Shown here: piece after piece, positions 1 to 11,437 of the stretch
Layout: each line of letters begins with the position of its first letter
Position numbering within the stretch: the stretch's first letter is position 1
Assembly: GCA_014529385.2 (NCBI GenBank)
Contig: CM043958.1
Span: 145,507,234 to 145,571,233, forward strand
DNA from: Adiantum capillus-veneris
Lineage: Eukaryota; Streptophyta; Polypodiopsida; Polypodiales; Pteridaceae
Direction of reading: 5' to 3'
DNA length: 64,000 nt
The notes under the pieces: model-generated
What the model was told of the DNA's origin: nothing
Seen by the model: only the letters and a program-made list of their open reading frames with translations
Database searches by the model: none
Made by a program: the position numbers and the translations under genes

Positions 1-970
1 TAGTTTTATATAAACATTTTGCCAAATAAAACTTTGAACAAATATAGCCCAATTGGCAAAGGTGTTGAGGTGTGAGCATGCAGATCAAATCCTCTCTCTA
101 CTTTTGCACGTAGAATTTTGTCCATGTCTGTTGTTGGTTGACGATGGGTGAGCGGGTCAAGCTTGATGGCTTGATGCTCTGACGGACATATCAGCACGCC
201 AATCTGCTTTTGCCACCTCATTTGCACACATGTTTGAGAGGATGACACATGTAAGAGGGGCCTAATTACTGTTATGCACATACATTTAACTGAGCTAGAA
301 GGTGATACTCTTCTCATGTCAATAAGACATGAAGAGGATTTGGATACAGAGTGCCATATCTTGTATGATAGAATGAAAGGTTGAATCGATGTTTTAGAGT
401 TGATTGTACTCTCGGTCTATAGTGGCTTCCCAGTGAAGTACATACAAGAATTTTAGAGTACCTAGGGTGGTTGAAATCAATGTTGCAGAGCCATCTCTAA
501 CCATTGGTGGTTCTACCCAAGCTTGGGTTAGATTTCCCCTGTCATCACTCTCAATTCTCAAGCTTTTGCAAAGCAAGCAAGCCTAGGGCGAGTAGGCATG
601 TTTTTTGGTCTCTGCAAAGTGGTGGGAGAAAGGTTGAGATAAGCCCAGATTCACCTTCAAACGAGAGTGTAAGGTATAAACTTGTGGTAATGGTCTACAA
701 GGTAGTATAACCATCAACTCTATCATGCAAAATTGATTAGATATATGAAATTTCCACTTGTGTCTTGAGTGCCCAATAGTGGACGGAGAACACGTACAAG
801 AATAAATAGTTACCAACAATTGTGCTTGAAATTTGGAGTAAAAATCATTAGGCAATACAAATTTGGAGCTCAAGGATATGAAATGAAATGAATGCATAAA
901 ATAATGAAATGTTACCAGCAATTGTGCCTAAAGTTTGGAGGATAAATCATTAGGCAATACAAATTTGGAG
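1..970. repeat. Diverged copy of a dispersed/tandem repeat
   Basis: The stretch resembles 4,716-5,745 along most of its length. Shared landmarks are a TTTTGCCAA block near the start, a GTTGGTTGA-(C/T)GATGGGTGAG block, a segment with AGTGGACGGAGAA, and a closing ACAAATTTGGAGC. A short internal piece ending in that closing motif is repeated twice at about 810-975. No reading frame has recognisable protein similarity. It is probably a fragment of the same retrotransposon-associated DNA found at 4,130-6,515, but its class is inferred only from that neighbour. Confidence 0.6.
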
Positions 971-2579
971 CTCAAGGATATGGGCATTAAAAACTTATCG
1001 GCCTTCAATTTTATGATTCACCATCTCCACAGGCTCTAATATCAACCATGGAAGAGCTCTACAATTTAGGAGCCCTAGATAAGGAAGGGCTTTCGCCAAA
1101 GTTCTGAAGATGATTGAGTTTCCTTTAACACCTTCTTTATTTAAAGTGCTACTTGGTAGCATGGACCTTGGCTACAGTGATGAGATTTAAACCATAATTT
1201 CCATGTTATTTGTGCAAAATATTTTATGTAGGCCTTAGGAGAAACAAGCATAGGCTGACAAACCATGACTAGTGACTCCTAAAGGAAGCTGTTTGGCCAT
1301 TTTTACATTGTTGGATGCTTAGCTTGGCCGTCTTTAACGCGTTGGATCATAGACACTCAAACGAAACTCATAGCAATGGGCTGAAATATGCAATGAAAAT
1401 CACTATCATATGTTTATCAAGGTCGCTGACAAATATCCAAGCTCAGCAATGTGCTTTAATTGAAGCAATCTTGCATGATGTTGGATTGGGACAACATGAA
1501 GGTCTAAGACTTGGATCTCATACTTGTCTGGAGTGTTCTAGCACAATATAAATTTCAAGTTGATCTTTAGAGTGAATTGCCATTATGGTGAGTAAGTAGT
1601 TGATAGATACTATGTTAATGATTTCATTTGAATTTAATGTATGTTCATTTGAAGCTAATGTTACTCCACTATGTTTCTAATCTTGACCTCGTGCCTTGTG
1701 TGTCAAAGAAAATATTCACTACATTCACCACATGCTTTGCAAATAAGATAGCGGCAACCTCTCCAAAGTGACAAGAAAATATTTATGATGAAAAGTCATA
1801 AAGGTCCGTTATTAGTATCCAAATTTTTATGTGTATACATTTGCTTGGGCCACACACTAGACTACGAGATAGGGCACGACTTTGATTCTTTATAATTCTT
1901 AAAGAGACACAATGCCAACTCTCCACCATACTTTTGTATGACACCTTTTCATGTCTTGCACTATGTGGTGATCTATAGGTTGTGCCACTTTCTCATGTCA
2001 TGATGAAAAGTTTAACTAGTCTCATGGTTTTCATTGTAGCTTATCAAAACATCATATTTTGCATCAAACACTCAGGCACGACATCTTCTCATTAGTTGTT
2101 TACTTTCATTTGTGCATGTTAATATCACATTTTGTAAATTACTTCAAGCACATGTTGTCTTCAATAGTACATATTTGTTGTTAACATTTAAATGCGTTGA
2201 CTAGAGACACATATGTATGCTCCCTCTACTATGTCATGTGGCAAGTTTTAAGATGAGGATTTCAAGCTGTATAAGGCTTGAATTTGAGCACAAAAAGCTA
2301 GGGACCAAGTTATGACCAGATTGAAACTAGGTGAATGCTCATACTGTTGGTCAACAATCCATGTAGGTGGGTTACATGAGAAGGATTATAATGTTTTTTC
2401 TTAAACATGAGGTATGGCAAGAATAACAACTAGAACGACAATGAATATCTAGTATCCATATTAAAAATAAAGGGCTTCATTAATTGTGTTTGCATTGAAT
2501 TGAAATTAAACAAAGTAGCCAAAAATATATGTGCCAATTCAACACTTTTCAAGTGGAAAAAGACAATTTCTATTAATTT

Positions 2580-2582
<3 letters not shown>
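971..2582. other. Unannotated AT-rich intergenic DNA
   Basis: I see no recognisable protein, RNA gene or repeat boundary. The open frame at 1,315-1,551 has no family features and is not called. Confidence 0.5.

Positions 2583-2673
<91 letters not shown>
2583..2673. repeat. (GA)n microsatellite, about 45 units
   Basis: An uninterrupted GA dinucleotide run. The Ser-Leu and Arg-Glu frames across it are artefacts of the repeat. Confidence 0.98.
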
Positions 2674-2676
<3 letters not shown>

Positions 2677-3289
2677 CTTGTTTTCATCAAAGTGAGCTAG
2701 ATTTTCTTTTACATGATTGTATGTCTGTAGTGATCACAATGTGCTAGAGATGTACTTTGCAGAAATCCGCAGGAAGGTATAGAGCTTAATGTTCGTGATC
2801 ATACAAAACATCAATACTATTAATCCTTTGTTGTTCCATTTCTATGTTTCAAAAAATAGAAAACATTCAAGTTTCCTTGCATAAGAGAGTTTTCACAATC
2901 CTCCCCAAATTATAATCATACGTGAACTTGGGAACGTGCCATCCCCATGGTAGCATGCAATTTTAAATGCGTCCGTTCACTGTGATCTTAGTGTCAAAGA
3001 TAAAAAGATTGTAGATCTTACCACACGATTGAATGTCTCTTGCCGATACACACAAGTTACATTCAACCTTACATATGGCCTCACTGCTTGAAATAAACAT
3101 GATAGTGGAGGCAAGGTTGCCAATGAGAAGATTGAAGCTACTGGTATGGAAGAACTAAGAGGGCTCTTTTGTAGTGGTAGGGGACCAACATGCGAGAGGT
3201 AGGCACATATGATCTCCTCCAACTAGATTTATAGCTTCAACTAGATTTGTCTACTTTGCAAATACTTGGTATCTCCATCAACAAATCAT
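2674..3289. other. Mostly unannotated; possible decayed end of PPR gene
   Basis: On the - strand this follows the PPR remnant. A short stretch reading IDASGKV then FVDGDTKY (about 3,270-3,320) fits the E+ region of PLS-class PPR proteins. No convincing DYW domain can be read further on. The rest shows nothing I recognise. Confidence 0.3.
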
Positions 3290-3732
3290 TGAACCTTTCC
3301 ACTTGCATCAATCTAGAAGCTATGATGTAGCTTCTTTCGAGAAGCATTCTTAATCCTCGTGCATTCCATGTTTTGTGCCACCTTCTGCATGCCAATAACT
3401 GCATAAGTGTTACTCATTAGCACATATGTTGCAACATCATCTTTCTCTAATCATATTGCATACGCAAAGGCCAATTGTCCAAGCTCTATATTTTCCCATT
3501 CTCAGCAAGCACCTAAAAGAGTCCACCAAACTGCAAAGCAATTAGAGCATGGCATCATTTGAATTAATTTCATAGCTTTTTCAAAATGCCTTGCCTGCTT
3601 GAAAAGTTCAACCATGCGAGTGATCATTGTTTGATGTATAATGGCATATATTTCCTCATGCTATCAAAAAGCATTTGGCCATCATTGATAAAATCTGAGT
3701 GACTCCATGCATTGAGAACACTAAGAAAAGTT
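3290..3732 (-). pseudogene. PLS-class PPR protein remnant (E-domain region)
   Basis: Read on the - strand with frame changes, the sequence gives TFLSVLNAWSHSDF then LFDSM, the typical last PPR motif. It is followed by KAMKLIQMMPC, WWTLLGAC, NIELGQLAFAYA and ATYVLMSNTYAVIGMQKVA, the order of a PLS-class E domain. These proteins bind organellar RNA and act in C-to-U editing or processing. Several stops and frameshifts break the frame, and the 5' part is missing. Similarity stops at about 3,733, where a repeat begins that recurs at 7,749, so a transposon insertion probably interrupted the gene. The family call rests on motif order only. Confidence 0.65.
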
Positions 3733-4129
3733 GTTAACTTAAGATGACATTCTTATTATTTGTGATATATTTAGTAATGGGTCATGCTTGTTGATCTCGT
3801 AGGTGTATGGTCAGTGATTGGATGATCACCAATGAGAGACGCACCACAAACTTTATTAGATCTGAAATTAGTGCTGACTAGCCAAATGTGGGTGCCCATA
3901 TGTGAATGGAATGGCCCACATAAAAGATGTTGTAACCTAGTTTTGAGGTCATTTTCAAGGTACTAATGTACTACTAATGCAAAGTGCTCTAGCTATCCTT
4001 ATCCCTTCCCCCTCATCCTTTCTCTATCAATGTGTGAGTGTGTGTGAGCGTGAGGGATAGAGAGTGAGAGAGGGTGCATGGGCGATCGAACATTGTCGGC
4101 GCTATGGTAGCGGCGAGGTGGTTGAGTAG
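3733..4129 (+). mobile_element. Putative Copia LTR, left copy (partial)
   Basis: It starts TGTTAACTTAAGATGACATTC-like and matches 7,749-8,074 throughout, including the ATTCTTATTATTT block, GGTGCATGG-type and CACCACAAACTTTRTTAGAT blocks, and TGTGAGTGTGTGTGAG near the end. The right copy is preceded by a purine tract (AAGAAGAGGGGCAGG) that suits a polypurine tract, so I infer that both are LTRs of one + strand Copia element. The right end of this LTR and the primer site are not clear. Confidence 0.5.
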
Positions 4130-6515
4130 TAGCCACAAGCTCCCACTTCACTACAATGCAAAATTCCCTCCTAGACGGTGACACAGCAAAGTGAGTACAC
4201 ACTCTTTGCATCTGTCAAGCTTGTCTACAACAAGGTTGTGTGTTTGCAGCCTTCGTCGTTCAAACACAATGCACAAGGTCTCTTGTGTTTGGTGCCACTA
4301 CATGGGACCATGTTGTGCATCGAGCTCTAGGTGTAGGTTGTGTTGTTGTCTGTTGAGGTTCTCTACATTTCTATAAGAAAGGCTAGAAAGGGAGTGTATG
4401 TTGTTTTTAAAGTCCACTCTCCACAATTGTGTTGTGCATTGCTCATTGTAGAAGCAAAAGAAGGAAAGGTTCATATTATTACGTGCACTGCAAAAGGTAG
4501 AAATGAGTAGACAGAGTGTGAAAATATTTTCTTTATTTTGATTTTTTTTTCAAATTTTATAATCCTTGGTTTTAGTTGGATGAGGTTCAGAGTTTCTACA
4601 GCCTTCAAAAAACAAAAAATAAACTTTAAAAATTAAAAAAAAACACCACCATGGGAGGGGGAAGGAATTATTTTCAAGCAGAATTGAATTGACACAAAAA
4701 AAGACTTGAATCATTTTTATATAAATATTTTGCCAAGTAAAACTACGAAAAAATGTCACCTTATTGACAAAAGTGCTGACGAGTGAGTGTGTAGATCAAA
4801 TCCTCTATTTACTTTTGCACACAAAGTTTCTCCATTTATGTTGTTGGTTGATGATGGGTGAGCCGATCAAACTGATAGCTTGATGCTCTGATGGACATAG
4901 CGGCATGCCAATCTACTTCCGCACCTCATTTGCCCACACGTTCCGGAGGACGATGTGTGTGAGAGCGGCCTAATTATTGTTATGCACATGCATTTAATTG
5001 AGCCAGAAGGTGATTTTCCTCTCATGTTAATAGGATATGATAACGAATTTGTTACAGAGTGCCATATCTTGTATGAGAGAACAAGGGGTTGAATCTTGAT
5101 GGTTTAGATCTGATTATTTTCCCGGTTTATGGTGTCTTCCTCGTGAAATGCATACAAAAATTTGAGAGTAGGTGGGTTGAAACCAATGTTGTAGAGATGT
5201 CTCTAACCATTGGTGGTTCTACCCATTGCCATGATACTTGATGTGTGATCTTCATCTTGGTTTCTCTTGCCTCACGAGTATCATTAATATCCATAAATAA
5301 TCCTATCTACTCAAATCTATCCAAGATCGCTAAAGCAAAATGTTTGTAAACCCAAGCTTGGGTTAGATTTCTTTTGTCATCACTCTCATTTCTCAAGCTT
5401 CTGCAAAGCGAGTAGGCAAAATGGGACGAGGCACTTAGCTCCATTCATAGATCAATGGTGACTTTAGAGGCATGTTGTTTGGTCTGCAAAGTGGTGTGAG
5501 AAAGGTTGGGATAAGCCTAAATTCAACTTCAAAGGAGAGTGTAAGGTATAGACTCGTGGTTATACAAGGTAGTATAACCATCAACTCCATCAGGTAGCAT
5601 TGATTAGATATATGACATTCTCACTTGTATCTTAAGTTCCCAATAGTGGACGGAGAATGCATACAAGAATGAAATGTTACCAGCAACTATGCTTGAAATT
5701 CAGAGGACAAATCATTAGGTAATACAAATTTGGAGCCTAAGGCTATGGTAGTGGCCAAGTGGCTAAGCAGTAGCGATGAGCTCGCTCTTCATTGCAGTGC
5801 GAGATTCCCTCTTGGGACGACAACCTAGAAAGATGAGACACGCCTTCTACATCTATTGAGCTTGTATGTAGCAAGGTTGTGTGTTTGTAGCTTTTGTGGC
5901 TCGCACGCGACACATAGCAAGGCCTCCTTTAGTTGGTACCATTAGTGGGGAGCATGTTGTGCATAAAGATTAGGTGTATGTTGTGTTGCTATCTATTGAT
6001 GTTCTCTCAATGTTTGTAGGATGTTGGAAAGGGATTGTGTGTTCTTTTGAAGTTCGCTGCTCATAGTTTTTGTTGCGCACTGATGATTGTAGGAGAAAAA
6101 TAAGGAAAGGTTCATATTATTCCATTCATTGCAAAAGATAGAAAGGAGTAAAGTGAATGTGAAAGTATTTTCTTTATTTTGTTTGTTTTTAATTCTTCTC
6201 TATAATTTTTGGTTTTGGCTTGATAAGGTTTAGAGTTTCTACAATTTATAAAAAACAAAAGAAAAAATCTTTAAAAAAATAAAAGAAATGTTTTTTTAAA
6301 ATCGCCACATAAGAGAGGGGGAAGGAATTCTTTTTAAGCACAATCGAATTGACACAAAAAAAGACTTGAATGAGTTTTATATAAACGTTTTGCCAACTAA
6401 AAGTACGAACAAACGTAGCCTGATCGGCAAAGGTGTCGACGCGTGAGTGTGCAAATTAACTTCTCTCTCTACTTTTGCATGCACAATTTCGTCCATGTCT
6501 GTTGATGATGGGTGA
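4130..6515. repeat. Tandem duplication of a unit of about 1.6 kb
   Basis: DNA starting at about 4,104 (GCTATGGTAGCGGCGAGG) recurs from about 5,743 (GCTATGGTAGTGGCCAAG). The order of landmarks is kept: the GTGTGTTTG-(C/T)AGC block, TTCATATTATT, a T-rich run, GGGAGGGGGAAGGAATT-like, then TTTTGCCAA. The second copy stops at the GA tract at 6,520. The unit lies between the putative left LTR and the integrase fragment, so it may be duplicated leader DNA of that Copia element. No protein was recognised. Confidence 0.65.
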
Positions 6516-6517
6516 GC

Positions 6518-6519
<2 letters not shown>

Positions 6520-6611
<92 letters not shown>
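6520..6611. repeat. (GA)n microsatellite, 46 units
   Basis: An uninterrupted GA run at the end of the second copy of the 1.6-kb unit. It lies about 135 bp before the first recognisable Copia integrase sequence. Confidence 0.98.
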
Positions 6612-6615
<4 letters not shown>

Positions 6616-6745
6616 ATCGGGCATTTATGGGATGGGTTGTATAAGCTCACTTTATATGACAAGTGTGGGTAGAATTTTTCAAATGCAGTCGTGGATTCTA
6701 AGGCTATTTCAAATGCAAAACTTTGACATACACGTTTTGGGCATC

Positions 6746-7545
6746 TGAATTTTGCCAATTTGCTGCATTTGCAAAAATCTGAGATGGTTGCTTCTATGCC
6801 GCCTCTTGAAGCACCTATTAAGCATGTTTATGAAGGCTATATTTTGGGTAAGATGTAGCGTTTGAAGTTTCCAAAGGATGGTTTAGTTAGGGCTACATGC
6901 ACGTTGCAACTTGTGCATAGTGATGTTTGTGGGCCCAAGCAAACTCAGTCCTTGGGAAATTACCTTTACTTGGTGACCTTCATTGATGATTACTCTAGGC
7001 ATGAATGGGTGTATCTGCTTAAGGAGAAGTCTGACGTGTTTATGTGCTTCAAATATGTCTCATGAATTTAATGCATTTTTGGCCAGTCATGGGATAAAAC
7101 ACCTATGTACAGTGCCATATACGCCTCAACAAAATGGTGTTACTGAAAGGAAGAACATGTCACTTACAGAGATGACAAGATGTAAGGTCAAGATTCAAGC
7201 TTTTCCACATTCGTTTTGGTTTGAGGCCATCATGTGTGCCACTTATGTACTCAACATGTTTCCTACAAAAGCTTTGCAGTCTACGACTCCATATGAAGTA
7301 TGGCATGATAGACAGCCATATATTGATCACATGGGCGTTTTTTGGTGTTTGTCTTATACTTTGGTACCACAACGCAATGCAAAAAATTGGATGATAAGGT
7401 TGTCAAGTGCATTTTTGTTGGTTATAGTGCTAAAAGCAAATGTTATAGGTTGTACCCGCCGCAAACAAAGCGTATCTTAGTTTCACGGGATGTTGTGTTT
7501 GTGGAAGATTATGTTAATTCTTTGCTGTCATGTACGTACTAGAAA
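6746..7545 (+). pseudogene. Copia integrase fragment (pre-integrase to IN C-terminus)
   Basis: The order is a GAG-pre-integrase segment (FANLLHLQKSEM), the start of the integrase core (LVHSDVCGP with the first catalytic Asp, then TFIDDYSRHEWVYLLKEKSD), a jump, then GIKHLCTVPYTPQQNG with VTERKN (catalytic Glu). The C-terminal part follows with VWHDRQP and CIFVGYSAKSKCYRLY. The segment that should hold the second catalytic Asp (normally a DNGGE-type motif) is missing at about 7,060, so this copy is inactive. Frames change at about 7,060 and 7,380. Reverse transcriptase is absent: only some 200 bp separate the integrase from the purine tract and right LTR. Confidence 0.85.
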
Positions 7546-7748
7546 CAGTAATGTAAGCTCACAAGACACTATTGTGAGAGTTTATTGACTCTTTTTTGTG
7601 GTGCATTAGTGTTCAACTAAACATCTCGATTGTGAGCACTTCCATGGGCCACTACTCTCATCAAGATGTTTACTACCACTCTCGGTACCTGCTCCAATCG
7701 GCACAACTATAGATTTTAAGGACCAAATCTACATCAAGAAGAGGGGCA

Positions 7749-8074
7749 GGTTAACCTAGGATGGCATTCTTATTATTTATATTATATTTAGTCATGGTTC
7801 GTAGCCTTATTGATCCCATAGGTGCATGGCTAGAGATCGGGTAATCGTCAATTAGAGGTGCACCACAAACTTTGTTAGATAAGAAATTAGTGTTGATGAC
7901 TGACCGAATGTGGGTGCCTACCCGGTGAATGAAATGAACCACATAAAAGATGTTGTAACTTACTTTTGTGGTCATTATCAAGGCAGTGATGTAGAGTTCT
8001 CTTACTATCATTATCTCTTCCCCCATCCTTTGGCTGTCTGTGTGAGTGTGTGTGAGTTGAGAGAGAGAGGGTGC
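7749..8074 (+). mobile_element. Putative Copia LTR, right copy, cut by another Copia insertion
   Basis: It is similar to 3,733-4,075. It follows a purine-rich tract at about 7,734-7,748 and ends abruptly at 8,074, where the 3' LTR of the - strand Copia element begins. The left copy continues past this point with different sequence, so the second element landed inside this LTR. Confidence 0.55.
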
Positions 8075-8294
8075 TGTTTGAATTAGGGTTGCAGGGAAAC
8101 ACAAACAACTTGGAGAAGACAAAGGAAGCTCAAGGTACACAACACAGAGTGTATTACTTAGTGTGCAATAGAAAGATAGATAGCCCTAGAGTGATGGGCG
8201 TATATACAATGCACGAGGGAAAAAACCTCCTAAAGAGGGAAAAAATGCCCCGGCGGTCCCGGTGTGACATCACTACCACATGTATATGGTAACA
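8075..8294 (-). mobile_element. 3' LTR of the - strand Copia element (220 bp)
   Basis: On the - strand it runs from TGTTACCATATACATG (8,294) to TTCAAACA (8,075), the TG...CA ends expected of an LTR. Directly upstream on the - strand is CATGGGGGATT (8,305-8,295), a plausible polypurine tract. Confidence 0.7.
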
Positions 8295-8299
8295 AATCC

Positions 8300-9825
8300 C
8301 CCATGGGAGTGATGCGGTGAACGAGGGCTAGCACGAAGAGTAAAGGGAAGTGCCATGCCCTGAGGACATGATCAGTCCACAAAGGGGAGCAAGCCCAAAG
8401 CTTTGCAGAAAGCTTCGAACTTCTCATGAGACAATGCCTTTGTGAAAAGATCTGCAAGGTTGTCCTGTGTTGGCACATAAGCCAAGATGATCTCTTATTT
8501 TGAGAGTCTCTCCCTAACATAGTGGTAATGCACTCAATGTGCTTTGTGCGAGCATGCAAAATTGTGTTCCTTGCAACTACCAATGCGCTTTGACTGTCAG
8601 TGTAGATGATGTTGGCAATGTCTTGTGCAACACCCAAATCAGCCATAAGGTGTCTGAGTCATACACACTCAATCGTAACTGTGAAGATTGCCTTGTACTC
8701 AACCTCACAATTGGAAGTGGCCACAGTAGGTTGCTTCTTGCTCAACCATGATATACATGAACTGCTAAGTATGAAACAAAAACCACTTGTGGACACTCGC
8801 GTGTCAAAATAACCAGCCCAATCTAAGCCCGAAAAAGCATGTAATTCCGCCGACAATGATCCCCCCTTGGGATAAAACAAGCCAAGATGTAAAGTGCCAC
8901 TCAAGTAGCATAAAGTCCTCTTGACAGCCTGCCAATGCTTAGACCCTGGGCTATGCATAAATCTGCTGACCTGTGAGACTGCAAACTGAATATCCGGCCT
9001 CGTGTTGCATACATAAATGAGGCATCCAACAATAGTTTGGTAAAGAGTGACATCTGCAGTATCACCAGCATCAAGAAGACTCAATTTCAAACCTGTTTCC
9101 ATGGGAGTGGCAATAGGTTTGCAAAGTCTAAACTTACATAGCAATGTCTCTATCTAACTTTTCTGACAAAAGGCAATACCACCATTACATTGCTTAAAAG
9201 GTACGCCCAAGTAATGATGCAGCAACCCCAAATGTTTCATCTTGAAAGTAGCATTCAATTCAGCCTTAAATTCAAAAATATGTGCCTCATTGGGACCAGT
9301 GATCAGCAAATCATCCACATAAAGAACAACAATGAGAAGTACATCGTTGTCACACTTGACATACAATGTGCTTTATGTTGGATTGTTACGAAAGCCTCAT
9401 TTGACCAAATGAGTGTCAGCCTTCTCATACCAAGCACAAGGAGATTGCTTCAACCCATACAAAGCCTTCTTACATCTGCACACTTTGTCCTCTTGTCCTT
9501 TCTTGACAAAACCGTGAGGCTGGGTCACATAGACTTCTTAAAAAATGTCACCATTCAAGAAAGCAGTAACAATATCGGATTGATATACATCCCAACCAAA
9601 ATGAGCTGCCAATGCACATTGAAAACGAACAATAGTCATGCAACAAGTAAGAGCAAAAGTTTATTCATAATCTATGGCTTTCTGCTGCGCATAGCCTTTT
9701 GCAACAAGTCGAGCCTTATGGCGATCAACCTCACCATTCGGCTTGCATTTCAACTTGTAAACCCACTTTGTACCAATGGCCTCTTTTCCAGGAGGCAAAT
9801 CACATAAAGTCCATGTGTCATTTTT
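8300..9825 (-). pseudogene. Copia reverse transcriptase and RNase H
   Basis: Domains on the - strand: the reverse transcriptase start with LPPGKEAIGTKWVYKLKC (about 9,800-9,750), the SDIVTAFLNGD-like and KALYGLKQSPCAWYEK stretches (about 9,590-9,440), the catalytic YVDDLLITG (about 9,310), then KPIATPMETG, RPDIQFAVSQVSRFMHSP, a connection segment, SNCEVEYKA and TDSQSALVVARN of RNase H (about 8,600). At least three stops and several frame changes break it. The family's usual segment just upstream (integrase) is not present. Confidence 0.88.
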
Positions 9826-9829
9826 TACA

Positions 9830-11079
9830 ATGCATCAACAAGTGTGAAAGAACTGCCATTTGCAGCATGTAAGAACAATCTTTTCAACTTCTTGAACAAG
9901 GTAAGAGGCATTGTTGGCACAAGTGACCGTATTCCCATGAGGGACAGACTCAATAGAGGTAAACAAATCATGATGTGAGGTAATGTGCTTTGTAGCACCA
10001 CTATCAAAATACCACACATGTGATTCTGACATACATGCATCATGGACAACAGGATCATAAGTGAATTCTGCACTAACTTCCCATTTTGCATCAACATCAG
10101 CATCGCAATCTCCTTTGACAGAAGACTCTACAATCGCTACACTTGTATTGGACCCTATAGTGGATGCAACCTCTTTTGCCTTCAATTTTGGACACTGCTT
10201 GATCAAGTGATCATTAGCTTTACAATAATGGTAATGCATCTACTTTTGCCCTTATCACTAGAATTGCCAGACAAAGTGCTGCTAGAAGAAGCATTAGGAA
10301 CATAAGTTTTGCCACTCGCAGCAGAACCATAAAAGGTGGTTACATTGTTGTTCCCACCTTTTCTTTGAGCTGCAATAAAAGCCTGTTCAATTGCACGTTG
10401 CCTAGTCCTGTTTTTTCTGGAAAGTGACTCTTGCAACAACAATGTGTGTAATGCATCAAACTTGACAACTTCAGGATTTCCTTGGGTCATAAGTCTCCAA
10501 GTACTAGCAAAAGTCTAGTAAGAATCTGGCAAAGCATCAAGAACAGTCTACACAAGTGAATTGTAAAAAATGACTTCTCTTGTAGAAATTAGTTGCTCAT
10601 TAGCATCCTTGACACCAGCAAGGAAAGTGTCCATTTCATTTTCCTCATGCATAATCTTTGATTCCAGATCTTTATGCAACAAAGAAATTTTAGCCTCATT
10701 GCGGCTTGCATAAAGACCTGCTAGAATATCCCAAACCTGTTTTGAAGATTTTGCTGAACGGATATGAGGAGTGATAGTGCGCTTCACAAACAATGCAATC
10801 AATGCATGATCCTGTGCATCTCTTACATCCCAACGAGCCTGCTCAGCCGTAGGCAAAACAACTCTGACAGCAACCCCCCTGGTAGCAAAACATGTAGCAT
10901 CCTCAACATCGCCTGCATCCACAATACCACGACGTACATCAATGCCCTGCACAATGCTCCAAACTCCCTTTTGGTACAAGTATATGTTGCATTATGTAAG
11001 CCCACATAGAGTAATTGTCCCCACCCAATCTATCCTCAGCAAAAAACATCTTGAACACACCTGTGTTGTTGTCAGCCAT
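9830..11079 (-). pseudogene. Copia gag, zinc knuckle and protease
   Basis: The gag starts with ATG at 11,079 (MADNNTGVFKMFFAEDRLGG) and has the UBN2-type core with QARWDVRDAQDHALIAL, IRSAKSSKQVWDILAGLY and MDTFLAGVKDANEQLIS. The zinc knuckle at about 10,240 reads YHYCKANDHLIKQC, so the first Cys of CX2CX4HX4C is a Tyr. The protease motif WYFDSGATKHI lies at about 10,000. Frameshifts near 10,979 and 10,240 and a stop near 10,548 break it. The frame then jumps straight into reverse transcriptase. Confidence 0.88.
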
Positions 11080-11381
11080 GGAAAATGCCTGCACCTTATG
11101 TGAAAATTGTTGCCCGAAACGAGGAGAAACTAAGTGAGACCAGTACGTGCTATATAGCACAACCCGTAGTAGACAGTATGGGACATGCTATGCAGTGATT
11201 GTCATGGACAAATTTTTTGCACAAAATGACAAAATTGCCTGTGCATACCTAATTGTAGTGGAAACGGAGGTCGAAATGAGCCCGAAGACAATAATATGGT
11301 CTCCCTCTAGGCTGTGTGTGTATCACTATGGTTCCGTTGTAATGCCACCTCTAATTTTTCAAAAGCATTCTCATATAGCAC

Positions 11382-11384
<3 letters not shown>
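11080..11384. other. Copia leader remnant and unassigned DNA
   Basis: The first part is presumably the untranslated leader of the - strand Copia element. No primer site complementary to the initiator tRNA is visible, and nothing else is recognised. Confidence 0.4.

Positions 11385-11434
<50 letters not shown>
11385..11434. repeat. (CT)n microsatellite, 25 units
   Basis: An uninterrupted CT run. Confidence 0.97.

Positions 11435-11437
<3 letters not shown>

Larger units (their letters stand above)
8075..11079 (-). mobile_element. Ty1/Copia element, 5' truncated, integrase deleted
   Basis: On the - strand the order is gag (from 11,079), zinc knuckle, protease, reverse transcriptase, RNase H, polypurine tract and 3' LTR. 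The integrase domain is missing between protease and reverse transcriptase. No 5' LTR or tRNA primer site is seen to the right of gag. The element inserted into the LTR at 7,749-8,074; the possible target sequence GGTGC lies at 8,070-8,074, but its partner is lost with the 5' end. Stops and frameshifts occur in every domain. Confidence 0.88.

Noticed and set aside
1315-1551. A 78-codon open frame in the upstream region
   Set aside because: No similarity, no codon bias that I can judge, and it is surrounded by repeats.
2430-2700. Reading frames of long Ser-Leu or Arg-Glu repeats here and at every other GA/CT tract
   Set aside because: They are translations of dinucleotide repeats and appear in all phases; there is no conserved sequence outside the tract.
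9190-9807. A 205-codon + strand open frame
   Set aside because: It is antisense to the Copia reverse transcriptase and has no family features.
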